Assembly (NCBI RefSeq): GCF_003231285.1
Contig: NZ_QKNS01000008.1
Span: forward strand, 186,001-250,000
Origin: Hymenobacter sediminis
GTDB lineage: Bacteria; Bacteroidota; Bacteroidia; Cytophagales; Hymenobacteraceae
DNA: 64,000 nucleotides
Direction of reading: 5' to 3'
The translations under genes and the position numbers were made by a program. The notes beneath the pieces were generated by a model. That model saw nothing but the letters and a program-made list of their open reading frames with translations, was not told where the DNA came from and ran no database searches. This document shows, one piece after another, positions 40,873 to 48,470 of the stretch; position 1 is the first letter of the stretch; every line of letters starts with the position of its first letter.

Positions 40873-42744
40873 ATGATTCGTTTACTACCCCTTCTTGCCG
40901 GCGCAACCCTACTGCTGAGCTTGCTACCCCAGGTTAGTCGGGGGCAGGCCGTAATTCAGCCGCTCGGTTCAGAACCAGCGCACGCGGCCCCCGCGGCTCC
41001 GGCAGCTCGCCGGCCGGCCGTGCTGAGTCTGCCCTTTTTCGATGATTTCTCGCGCCAGCCCGAGGGTCGCCCGGACGAGCAGCGCTGGCAAACGACTGGG
41101 GGTGCCCTGATTAACAACCGCTTCCCACGGCGCCCGCCCACCAAGGGGGTAGCCACCCTCGATGGGTTGAACGAGCTGGGCACCTCGCGGGGGCCTATTT
41201 CGTTTATCGGGGCCGGTGACACACTAACCTCCCAGCCCCTGGACCTAAGCGCCCTGACGGCAGCCGACAACGTATTTTTAAGCTTTTTCTGGCAGGCCGG
41301 CTCCATCATCGGACCGCCGGAGGCCAGTGGTTCCCGGCCCATTGCGTTGTATGTTGATTTCATGAATCGGGACGAATTATGGCAGCAGGTATGGCAGCTC
41401 AACAGCCCCGGCGACACCTCCATCTTCCGGTTTAAATCCCTACCCCTCAATCAGGCCCAATACCTGCACGGCAAATTTCGGTTTCGGTTTCGGGTGAATG
41501 GGAGCGTGTACAACAACCGCGACGCCTGGAGCGTGGACTATGTGCGCCTGGACCGCAACCGCACCGCTACTGATTCTACCTTCCGCGACATTGCTACCAG
41601 CCGGGCCCTGCCCAGTGCTCTGAAGCGCTACACGGCTATGCCTGTGGCCCAGTTCAATCAAAATGCTACCCAGGAGCTCACAGACCGCACCAGCACTACT
41701 GCCAACAACTTTGATGTAGGGCCAGCCCCTACCCCTATCCGCTGGACCGGAACCCTGGAAGTGCTGCCCGGTGGCCCCACCAGCCAGTTCCTGAGCGGTG
41801 GGGCTTCCATTGACGCCAACTCCCGCCAGTTGCCTGTGCTGGGAGATATACGCTCAGCCAGCGTGCCTATTACGGCGGCCCCCAAGTTTCTGCGCCAACG
41901 TGTGACGCTGCTTACCAACGAAACCAGCCCGCTCACCCAGCCTAACGACACCATTACCCGCATTACAGAGCTTGGCAACTACTTCGCGTATGACGATGGC
42001 ACTGCCGAGTCCTCGATAAGCCTACCGCCGGCTTCCACCGGCCCCGCCAGTTACCTTGCCCTGCGTTTCGACCTGAACCAGCCCGACCAGATACGAGCCA
42101 TTCGGCTGTACCCGGTGATGGCCACGGCAGCTGGCCGCGTCATTACCCTCAACATCTGGGATGACGACGGCTCCGGCCGGCCCGCGGCTACCCCAAAAGC
42201 CAGTAAATCGTATCAGATTCCGGCTACCCTGCCGGCCGGGCAAACCTTCGTGGAAGTTAAGTTTGATGCGGCGGTGGCAGTTAGCAACCGGTTTTATGCT
42301 GGTTACGGGCAGGCCGCTACGCCTCAGTTCGTGGAGTTTGGCTTTGATTTGAACAATGCGCCTCCTCCAGGCTATCTATTGCTAAACTCGCTGGGCACCT
42401 GGAGCGTCAACAACACGGCTTCCACTACCCGCCCCGCGGGCGCCTTGATGCTCCGCCCCGTTACGGGCAGCACCATAACGGGCACTACCGCCCCCGCCGA
42501 GGTGGCCGCTACCTACCTGCTCTATCCCAACCCTACCCCCGATGGCCGCGTGCGGGTGCAAGGCCGCTACACCCGCGCTACCGCCCTCGATGCGCTGGGC
42601 CGAGTAGTGTGGGAGCAGCCCGCCGGGCAACAGGGCCAGGCTGAATTAACCCTGCCGCCCCTGCCAGCTGGCCTGTACTTCGTGCGCCTGACGTTGCCCG
42701 ACGGAATGCTGGTAACGAAGCGCCTGTCGGTGCTGGCGCGCTAA
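40873..42744 (+). CDS. T9SS-secreted surface protein
   Basis: 623 residues. Signal peptide (LLPLLAGATLLLSLLPQVSRGQA), a large beta-rich middle (PFFDDFSRQPEGRPDEQRW and on; NYFAYDDGTAESSISLP), and a C-terminal type A sorting domain starting YLLYPNPTPDGRVRVQG and ending GLYFVRLTLPDGM..KRLSVLAR. Such proteins cross the outer membrane through the gliding-linked type IX machine and are usually anchored at the surface. The middle resembles the common choice-of-anchor-like surface proteins of Bacteroidota, with no catalytic motif seen. ATG at 40873 lies 8 nt after a TTACTTTG box. Confidence 0.88.
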   Translation: MIRLLPLLAGATLLLSLLPQVSRGQAVIQPLGSEPAHAAPAAPAARRPAVLSLPFFDDFSRQPEGRPDEQRWQTTGGALINNRFPRRPPTKGVATLDGLNELGTSRGPISFIGAGDTLTSQPLDLSALTAADNVFLSFFWQAGSIIGPPEASGSRPIALYVDFMNRDELWQQVWQLNSPGDTSIFRFKSLPLNQAQYLHGKFRFRFRVNGSVYNNRDAWSVDYVRLDRNRTATDSTFRDIATSRALPSALKRYTAMPVAQFNQNATQELTDRTSTTANNFDVGPAPTPIRWTGTLEVLPGGPTSQFLSGGASIDANSRQLPVLGDIRSASVPITAAPKFLRQRVTLLTNETSPLTQPNDTITRITELGNYFAYDDGTAESSISLPPASTGPASYLALRFDLNQPDQIRAIRLYPVMATAAGRVITLNIWDDDGSGRPAATPKASKSYQIPATLPAGQTFVEVKFDAAVAVSNRFYAGYGQAATPQFVEFGFDLNNAPPPGYLLLNSLGTWSVNNTASTTRPAGALMLRPVTGSTITGTTAPAEVAATYLLYPNPTPDGRVRVQGRYTRATALDALGRVVWEQPAGQQGQAELTLPPLPAGLYFVRLTLPDGMLVTKRLSVLAR

Positions 42745-42831
42745 ACATCTGCCGGTTTCTTTCTAACGTTGCAGCAACAGCCAGGCTTACTGCTCCGCTT
42801 TTTCCTACCCCTTACTCTCAGCTTTTCCTTT

Positions 42832-43131
42832 ATGACTGACATCACCTCCGCCGAACTGAAAGAGCGCCAGGCCGCTGGCACCGCCCCTACCATCATCGAC
42901 GTGCGCGAAACCTGGGAAAACGAAGAAAGCCGCATCGACGGCAGCCAGAACATTCCGCTGGGCGAGCTACCCAGCAAGCTCGACGATTTAGAGCACCTCA
43001 AGGACCAAGAGGTGGTAGTACATTGCAAAGGCGGTGGGCGCTCGGCTTCGGCCAAAGCTTTCCTGCAGCAAAACGGCTTCCAGAACGTGCGCAACCTAGT
43101 AGGCGGCATGCAGGCGTACCAGCAGGCATAG
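42832..43131 (+). CDS. Rhodanese-like domain protein
   Basis: 99 residues from the ATG at 42832 (MTDITSAELKERQAAGTAPT). A single rhodanese domain with IIDVRETWENEESRIDGSQN, IPLGELPSKL, and the active-site loop HCKGGGRSASAK containing C65. It would carry a persulfide sulfur; the acceptor is unknown. Cytoplasmic (no signal). It ends with a terminator. Confidence 0.93.
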   Translation: MTDITSAELKERQAAGTAPTIIDVRETWENEESRIDGSQNIPLGELPSKLDDLEHLKDQEVVVHCKGGGRSASAKAFLQQNGFQNVRNLVGGMQAYQQA

Positions 43132-43153
43132 TTTATAATCCCAGAGCATTGGG

Positions 43154-43196
43154 AAGTCCGGGGGTGTGCCTAGCGCCAACCCCGGACTTTTGTTTT
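43154..43196 (+). terminator. Terminator after the rhodanese gene
   Basis: AAGTCCGGGG (43154-43163) / CCCCGGACTT (43180-43189) followed by TTGTTTTTA. The rest of the spacer up to 43379 shows no gene. Confidence 0.9.
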
Positions 43197-43379
43197 TATA
43201 CCGTTTCGGCTCTCGATTGGGGGTAGTAAAAAAGCAATGCTTTAGATGCTGGTATGGGTAGTAATCCAACTACGCCATTGGGCGGTTGGGCCTAGTCTCC
43301 GCATTACATATCCTGTTTTCCAGGATGCACAAATTTTTATCAGGCTGTAGTTCAGCAATGTATAAACTGTTTTTCTAAA

Positions 43380-43397
43380 TTAATTGTACACAATTAA
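43380..43397 (+). promoter_or_regulatory. OhrR-type operator
   Basis: TTAATTGT-AC-ACAATTAA, an 18-bp inverted repeat with 8-bp arms, 39 bp upstream of the OhrR start. Half-sites AATTGT/ACAATT are those known for OhrR-family operators (TACAATT/AATTGTA). This suggests that OhrR represses its own operon and releases it on oxidation of its cysteine. Confidence 0.65.
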
Positions 43398-43436
43398 ACA
43401 TTGCGCAACCATAACTCGTTTATTTGCCTGAAGCTT

Positions 43437-43889
43437 ATGAACAACGAACGCCAGCCTGCTACCCCTAACCCGCTGCTCCAACTGGAAAACCAGTTATGCT
43501 TTCCGCTCTACGCCCTGTCGCGGATGATTACGAAGGCCTATCAGCCCTTGCTGCAAGAGCTGGACCTCACGTATCCGCAGTATCTGGTATTTATGCTGCT
43601 ATGGGAACACCAGGAACTGACCGTGAAGGAATTGGGCGAGAAACTGCTGCTTGATTCCGGCACGCTGACGCCCCTGCTGAAGCGCCTAGAGCAGAAGCAA
43701 TGGATTACACGCCGCCGCGACCCGCGCGATGAGCGCTCCGTTATCATCGGGCTGCTGCCGGCGGGCCAGGCGCTGCAGGAACGCGCCTGCCGCATCCCGG
43801 AAAGCATAGCTGCCCGGCTCAACATGTCGAAAGCCGACTTTGAAACGCTGCGGCGCCAACTCAATACGCTCTTAACTCAACTGGCGTAA
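43437..43889 (+). CDS. ohrR: OhrR-type MarR regulator
   Basis: 150 residues from the ATG at 43437 (MNNERQPATPNPLLQLENQL). It senses organic hydroperoxides through C21 in NQLCFPLYALSR, the reactive cysteine position of OhrR. The winged helix is LTVKELGEKLLLDSGTLTPL followed by LKRLEQ and RRRDPRDERSV. It precedes ohr by 35 bp, and the operator upstream fits autoregulation. It lacks other Cys near the C-terminus except one in ERACRIPES. Confidence 0.95.
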   Translation: MNNERQPATPNPLLQLENQLCFPLYALSRMITKAYQPLLQELDLTYPQYLVFMLLWEHQELTVKELGEKLLLDSGTLTPLLKRLEQKQWITRRRDPRDERSVIIGLLPAGQALQERACRIPESIAARLNMSKADFETLRRQLNTLLTQLA

Positions 43890-43924
43890 GCCAGTCCTTT
43901 TTTACTTCTCTTCTTCCCTGTTTT

Positions 43925-44362
43925 ATGAAAATCGAGAAAATCTTCACGGCTCAAGCCAAGGCAAAAGGTGGCCGCGACGGTCAGGTTACTTCCGATGACC
44001 AAGTGCTGAACCTAGCGCTGAGCACGCCTAAAGCCATGGGCGGCCCCGGTAAGGCTGGCGCCACTAACCCCGAGCAACTGTTCGCGGCAGGCTACGCAGC
44101 CTGCTTTGAGGGCGCCCTGGGGGTAGCCGCTCGTCAGGCTGGCGTGAAGCTGGAAGGCGTGACCGTGGAGGCGTTCATTGGTTTTGGCAAAGCGGAAGAC
44201 GGCGGCTACGGCATTTCGGCCGATCTGCACGTCAACATTCCCGGCGTAGAGCAGGCCCAGGCCCAGCAGTTGGTAGAAGCCGCCCACGGCATTTGCCCCT
44301 ACTCGCGCGCTACTAAAGGCAATATTGAGGTAACCCTGCAAGCCACCACCAATCCGGCTTAA
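43925..44362 (+). CDS. ohr: Organic hydroperoxide resistance protein
   Basis: 145 residues, an OsmC/Ohr-family thiol peroxidase that reduces organic hydroperoxides. Both catalytic cysteines are present at family positions: C60 in AGYAACFEGALG and C124 in HGICPYSRATKGNIEV. The N-terminal KIFTAQAKAKGGRDGQV and PEQLFAAGY confirm Ohr rather than OsmC. Second gene of the stress operon. A different Ohr gene lies at 55813. Confidence 0.96.
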   Translation: MKIEKIFTAQAKAKGGRDGQVTSDDQVLNLALSTPKAMGGPGKAGATNPEQLFAAGYAACFEGALGVAARQAGVKLEGVTVEAFIGFGKAEDGGYGISADLHVNIPGVEQAQAQQLVEAAHGICPYSRATKGNIEVTLQATTNPA

Positions 44363-44384
44363 GTATCGGCTAACCGATAAAATG

Positions 44385-44481
44385 CTGTCATCCTGCGTAG
44401 AGCATAAGCTCTTCAGTTGCCCAAGCGGTTATATTACCGTCTCCGGGCGCGAAGAGGCTTACTGCCCGCGCAGGATGACAG
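44385..44481. repeat. 97-bp inverted-repeat element within the stress operon
   Basis: CTGTCATCCTGCG (44385-44397) and CGCAGGATGACAG (44469-44481) are perfect 13-bp inverted ends. The interior has no gene. It fills the only long gap (147 bp) of the operon between ohr and the reductase gene. Ends resemble the TGTCATGCT ends at 6691-6785. Confidence 0.6.
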
Positions 44482-44509
44482 TTTTCTTTTCCTCACTCCT
44501 TTCCGCACC

Positions 44510-45505
44510 ATGCAAAACCAAACCATTCTGCTTGCCAGCCGCCCTACTGGTACGCCTACAGCCGAAAATTTCCGCTTTGAAACCAACGAAGTACCCGCCC
44601 TCACCGAAGGCCAGGTGCTGCTGAAAACCCTTTACGTTTCTGTTGACCCTTACATGCGCGGCCGCATGAACGAGGGTAAGTCGTACATACCACCCTTCGA
44701 GCTAAATCAGCCCATAGCCGGCGGCGCCGTAGCGGAGGTTATTGATAGCAACCTTTACAGCCTCCCGGTGGGTGCCTTGGTAACCGGCAACCTGCCCTGG
44801 CAGCAATACATTGTATCAGAAGGCCAAGGCCTGCAGATTATTTCGCCCGATGAAGCACCGGCCAGCTACTACCTTGGGCTGCTGGGCATGCCCGGCCTTA
44901 CGGCTTACTTCGGACTGCTTGATATCTGCGAGCCGAAACCCGGCGAAACCGTAGTGGTATCCGGCGCGGCCGGCGCAGTAGGCCTGATCGTGGGCCAGAT
45001 TGCCAAGATCAAAGGCGCCCGCGTGATTGGCACGGCCGGCTCCGATGAGAAGGTGGCGTACCTGAAAGAGCTGGGCTTCGATGAGGCCATCAATTACAAA
45101 ACCGCCAACATTCCGGAAGCGTTGGCCGCGGCCGCCCCACATGGGGTTGACTGCTACTTTGACAACGTGGGCGGCCCCATCACGGATGCCGTGTACGACC
45201 TGCTCAACAACCACGCTCGCATTGCCCTCTGCGGCCAGATTTCCAGCTACAACGACGCCGAAGCACCTATGGGCCCGCGCCCCGAGGGCAAGCTTTTGAA
45301 AACCAGCGCCAAGCTCCAGGGCTTCATCGTCAGCAACTACTACCAGCGCTGGCCCGAAGGCGTAAAGCAGCTCACCAAGTGGTATAAGGAAGGCAAGCTG
45401 CGGGCCGAAGAAACTGTCACAGAAGGCTTCGACCAGATTCCGGCGGCCTTTCTGGGCCTGTTCAAGGGCGAAAACACGGGCAAAGCTATTGTGAAAGTAG
45501 CTTAA
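44510..45505 (+). CDS. NADP-dependent MDR reductase (CurA/leukotriene B4 12-HD-like)
   Basis: 331 residues from the ATG at 44510 (MQNQTILLASRPTGTPTAEN). Zinc-less medium-chain reductase: VDPYMRGRMNEGKSY, the nucleotide-binding VSGAAGAVGLIVGQIAKIKG, VIGTAGSDEKV, and VDCYFDNVGG. Relatives reduce the double bond of enones and other electrophiles formed in lipid peroxidation. The neighbours Ohr and DJ-1-like protein support detoxification of reactive aldehydes or enones. Cytoplasmic. Confidence 0.92.
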   Translation: MQNQTILLASRPTGTPTAENFRFETNEVPALTEGQVLLKTLYVSVDPYMRGRMNEGKSYIPPFELNQPIAGGAVAEVIDSNLYSLPVGALVTGNLPWQQYIVSEGQGLQIISPDEAPASYYLGLLGMPGLTAYFGLLDICEPKPGETVVVSGAAGAVGLIVGQIAKIKGARVIGTAGSDEKVAYLKELGFDEAINYKTANIPEALAAAAPHGVDCYFDNVGGPITDAVYDLLNNHARIALCGQISSYNDAEAPMGPRPEGKLLKTSAKLQGFIVSNYYQRWPEGVKQLTKWYKEGKLRAEETVTEGFDQIPAAFLGLFKGENTGKAIVKVA

Positions 45506-45594
45506 CGGAAAAACGCACGAGCTTTGGACAGGCCCGTTGAACGCCGCTGCCTACCCCTATCTGTTGCCTGAATCCTCTCTTTTATACCTACCTT

Positions 45595-45894
45595 ATGTCT
45601 GCCATCATTTGCATTACCGCCGAGTGGCGCACCCAGCCGGAGCACGCCGAAACCGTGCGCCAACTGATGCTGCAAGCCGCTGCCGCCGTACGCGCCAACG
45701 AGCCGGGCAACCTGCTGTACCTGGCGCACCAGGACCCCAAGGACCCAACGCACTTTCTGTTTTATGAGCAATACGCCGATCAGGCTGCCCTGGAAGCGCA
45801 CGTAGCCTCGGCTCACTACAAGGAGTTGGTAGCCGGCCAAATGGTGCCGCTGCTCACGGAACGCCACGTATCGGTGTATCACCTGCTGGCATAA
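45595..45894 (+). CDS. ABM-domain (quinol monooxygenase-like) protein
   Basis: 99 residues. Antibiotic biosynthesis monooxygenase fold: AIICITAEWRTQPEHAETVR, NEPGNLLYLAHQDPKDPTHF, LFYEQYADQAALEAHVASAH and YKELV. Cofactorless dimeric enzymes of this type oxidise quinols or small aromatics; some have no proven activity. Placed 89 bp after the MDR gene and 30 bp before the DJ-1-like gene. Confidence 0.9.
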   Translation: MSAIICITAEWRTQPEHAETVRQLMLQAAAAVRANEPGNLLYLAHQDPKDPTHFLFYEQYADQAALEAHVASAHYKELVAGQMVPLLTERHVSVYHLLA

Positions 45895-45924
45895 TTTCTT
45901 TCCCTACCCTTCAGACTGACTTCG

Positions 45925-46605
45925 ATGAACATCTTACTAGTGCTGACCTCGCACGACCAATTGGGTAACACGGGCCACAAAACCGGCTTCTGGCTGGAGG
46001 AATTTGCGGCTCCTTACTATGTCTTTAAGGACGCTGGCGCGACCCTCACGCTAGCCTCACCCCTGGGCGGACAGCCGCCCCTCGACCCCAAAAGCGACGA
46101 CCCCAGCGCCCAGACCGAGGCTACGGAGCGTTTCAAGAACGACCCGGAAGCCCAACAGGCGCTGGCTAATACCGTCCGGCTCGATACTATTTCAGCCGCT
46201 GATTATGATGCCGTGTTCTACCCCGGTGGCCACGGTCCGCTCTGGGATTTGGCCGAAGATCCCAAGTCGATTGCGCTGATTGAAACCATGTACGCCGCCG
46301 GCAAGCCCGTAGCGGCTGTGTGCCACGCGCCCGGCGTGCTGCGCCACGTAAAAGCCCCCAACGGCGAGTTGCTGGTAAAAGGCAAATCGGTGGCAGGCTT
46401 CACCAACACCGAGGAAGCGGCCGTACAGCTAACCGATGTGGTGCCTTTCCTGGTGGAAGACATGCTGAAAGAAAGCGGCGCCGACTACTCTAAGCTTGCC
46501 GATTGGCAACCCTATGTAGTGCGCTCCGAAAACCTGATTACAGGCCAGAACCCTGCTTCTTCGGAGCCAGCCGCCAAGGAGTTGCTGCAGTTGCTGCAGA
46601 AGTAA
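45925..46605 (+). CDS. DJ-1/PfpI family protein (Hsp31-like)
   Basis: 226 residues. Type 1 glutamine amidotransferase-like fold with the nucleophile elbow AVCHAPG (C133), the upstream acidic region GFWLEEFAAPYYVFKDAG, and DYDAVFYPGGHGPLWDL. The E in LEEF and H after C133 match the Hsp31/glyoxalase III group, which converts methylglyoxal to lactate or deglycates proteins. Last gene of the stress operon, followed by a 20-bp terminator. Confidence 0.93.
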   Translation: MNILLVLTSHDQLGNTGHKTGFWLEEFAAPYYVFKDAGATLTLASPLGGQPPLDPKSDDPSAQTEATERFKNDPEAQQALANTVRLDTISAADYDAVFYPGGHGPLWDLAEDPKSIALIETMYAAGKPVAAVCHAPGVLRHVKAPNGELLVKGKSVAGFTNTEEAAVQLTDVVPFLVEDMLKESGADYSKLADWQPYVVRSENLITGQNPASSEPAAKELLQLLQK

Positions 46606-46630
46606 GCTCCTGCTCATACTCTCCCCAAGA

Positions 46631-46688
46631 CCACGGCCCCGGCCGCTCCTGATTTGAGGAGCGGCCGGGGCCGTGGTTTGTTTTTCTA
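46631..46688 (+). terminator. Strong terminator of the stress operon
   Basis: A perfect 20-bp stem CCACGGCCCCGGCCGCTCCT (46631-46650) / 46657-46676 followed by TTTGTTTTTC. Confidence 0.95.
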
Positions 46689-46738
46689 CCCCCGGCCTAC
46701 CCCTAAACCTTCCGGAAGACAATAGCGCGGGCGATACT

Positions 46739-48007
46739 TCATTCTTTCTCGGTAGTGGTACCAGCATCCAGCGGCCGGTGCCGGCCAAAGAACAGCGCGT
46801 AAAACCCCAGAATGCGCCGTTTTTCTACCAGGAAAAACAGGATGGTACACAGCACCGTGGTAGCCATGATGACGGCAAAGGTGAGGGTTTGAATAGTTGG
46901 GCCGCTGGGCACCCCGCGCTGCGAAGGCAGGGTAGCCAGCACGGCTGCACCCAGGCCCTTCGGTATCATCACGCTCATAAAGGCCATATCGAACTGCGGG
47001 GTACGGGCATCGGCGGTAGCCAGCACCACCGGAATGCGCACTAGAAACAGCAGCGCCGCCATGCCTACCCCCAGCGCAATCAAGTACCAGTTGTCGAGCA
47101 CGATGGACATGCCAACGTACACGAAGAAAAAGGTGCGCAGCAAAAACACGATTTCCGCGAAAAAGTCTTTCTCCATGGCCGTTAGCTCGACGTGCTCAGT
47201 AGGCTGAGGCAAGAAGCGACGCAGGCGCCGGGGCCGGAGCAGGGTTACGTTGCCGAGCGTGATGCTGAAAAACAGCACCGCAATAGGGCCACTGAACTCG
47301 AGCATTTCCACCAAGCCATACAGAATAAAGACGAAGGCTGGGGTAGAAAACCGGGTTTTGAGCAGGGTAGGCACCCGGTTCAGCAGCACCGACCACAGGT
47401 ACCCGCTTCCTACCCCCGCCAGCACGGCCACCACCAGCGAGGCCAAAATCTGGCTGAAAAGGGTGGCAATATTAAACGACGAGCCCGTGTAAAAACTGAT
47501 CAGGGCAATGGGTACGGCCAGCGTAAACACGTCGCTCAGCGCCGACTCCATCACCAACGTTGTAGAGGTTTGGGGCAGGATATCAACCTTACGAGCCAGG
47601 GTAGTAACCACCGCCGAGGACGTGCCCCCCAGAATGCTGCCCAAAATCAGGGAGCTTAAAAAATCGAGGCCGCCAAACAGCTGCCCCAGGATAGCAACGA
47701 CCAGCGTCGTGACGATGAAGTTGAGCGTAGTGAGGCCCATAGTACCCCGCAGGGCCGAGCGTAATTGCTCGAAGCGCACTTCCAGGCCACTTTCAAACAG
47801 TATGAACACCAGCACCACATTGGAAAACACCCGGCCCGCCTGCCCGAAAGCCGTGGGGTTAATCAGGTGAAAAACCGGGCCCAGCATCATGCCCACGAGC
47901 AGCAAGCCCACCACATCCGGAATTTTGGTGCGGTCGAAGAGCTGAGCCAGATAGTGCCCCAGAAATATCAGAAACCCGATAAGAATAATCAGGAGAGGAG
48001 TCGTCAT
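46739..48007 (-). CDS. CPA2-type cation:proton antiporter
   Basis: 422 residues from the ATG at 48007 (MTTPLLIILIGFLIFLGHYL); the upstream in-frame extension is non-coding. About twelve membrane helices, with PDVVGLLLVGMMLGP, LFESGLEVRFEQLRSALRGT, LGSILGGTSSAVVTTLARK, ESALSDVFTLAVPIAL and FFFVYVGMSIV typical of Na+/H+ exchangers (NhaP/KefB-like). No C-terminal regulatory TrkA domain. Exchanges Na+ or K+ for H+ at the inner membrane. Divergent from the DUF202 gene. Confidence 0.92.
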   Translation of the reverse strand: MTTPLLIILIGFLIFLGHYLAQLFDRTKIPDVVGLLLVGMMLGPVFHLINPTAFGQAGRVFSNVVLVFILFESGLEVRFEQLRSALRGTMGLTTLNFIVTTLVVAILGQLFGGLDFLSSLILGSILGGTSSAVVTTLARKVDILPQTSTTLVMESALSDVFTLAVPIALISFYTGSSFNIATLFSQILASLVVAVLAGVGSGYLWSVLLNRVPTLLKTRFSTPAFVFILYGLVEMLEFSGPIAVLFFSITLGNVTLLRPRRLRRFLPQPTEHVELTAMEKDFFAEIVFLLRTFFFVYVGMSIVLDNWYLIALGVGMAALLFLVRIPVVLATADARTPQFDMAFMSVMIPKGLGAAVLATLPSQRGVPSGPTIQTLTFAVIMATTVLCTILFFLVEKRRILGFYALFFGRHRPLDAGTTTEKE

Positions 48008-48175
48008 GCGCAGAAAAGGAGCTGAATACCAGAGCATACGTGGCCTAAACCAGGTGTGGCTCATACTACCTTCTGGTACGGCTGGGCAGTACCTGAAAGG
48101 TTGCAAGCGCCGGCAGGGGTAGCAGAACCGCCCGCTTTTGCGTAAAACTCCTTTTATCCGTCCGCATTTTGCTGC

Positions 48176-48466
48176 ATGCCAACTGCCTCCTACCCCCACT
48201 TGCCCCTTAGCCTCAGCGACCGGCTTGCGCTGGAACGCACGCGCCTGGCCAACGAGCGCACCTTTCTGGCCTACCTGCGCACGGGGCTGGCGCTCATCAT
48301 TGCAGGCTTCTCACTGATCAATTTCTTCCGCGAAAACCTGTATGTGTGGGTGGGCGTGGCGCTGGTACCGCTAGGAATTGGAATGGCCGTTGGGGGCTGG
48401 TTTCGGTTCCGGGCCAAGCGCGGCCACATTCAGGCGGCTGTGCAAGTAGAGCACCCCACCGCCTAG
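48176..48466 (+). CDS. DUF202 (YidH-like) membrane protein
   Basis: 96 residues. Conserved LALERTRLANERTFLAYLRT start of DUF202, two membrane helices (GLALIIAGFSLINFF; VWVGVALVPLGIGMAVGGWF) and a short basic tail. Function unknown. Small inner-membrane protein. It converges on recQ with a 4-bp gap. Confidence 0.9.
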   Translation: MPTASYPHLPLSLSDRLALERTRLANERTFLAYLRTGLALIIAGFSLINFFRENLYVWVGVALVPLGIGMAVGGWFRFRAKRGHIQAAVQVEHPTA

Positions 48467-48470
48467 AGGC

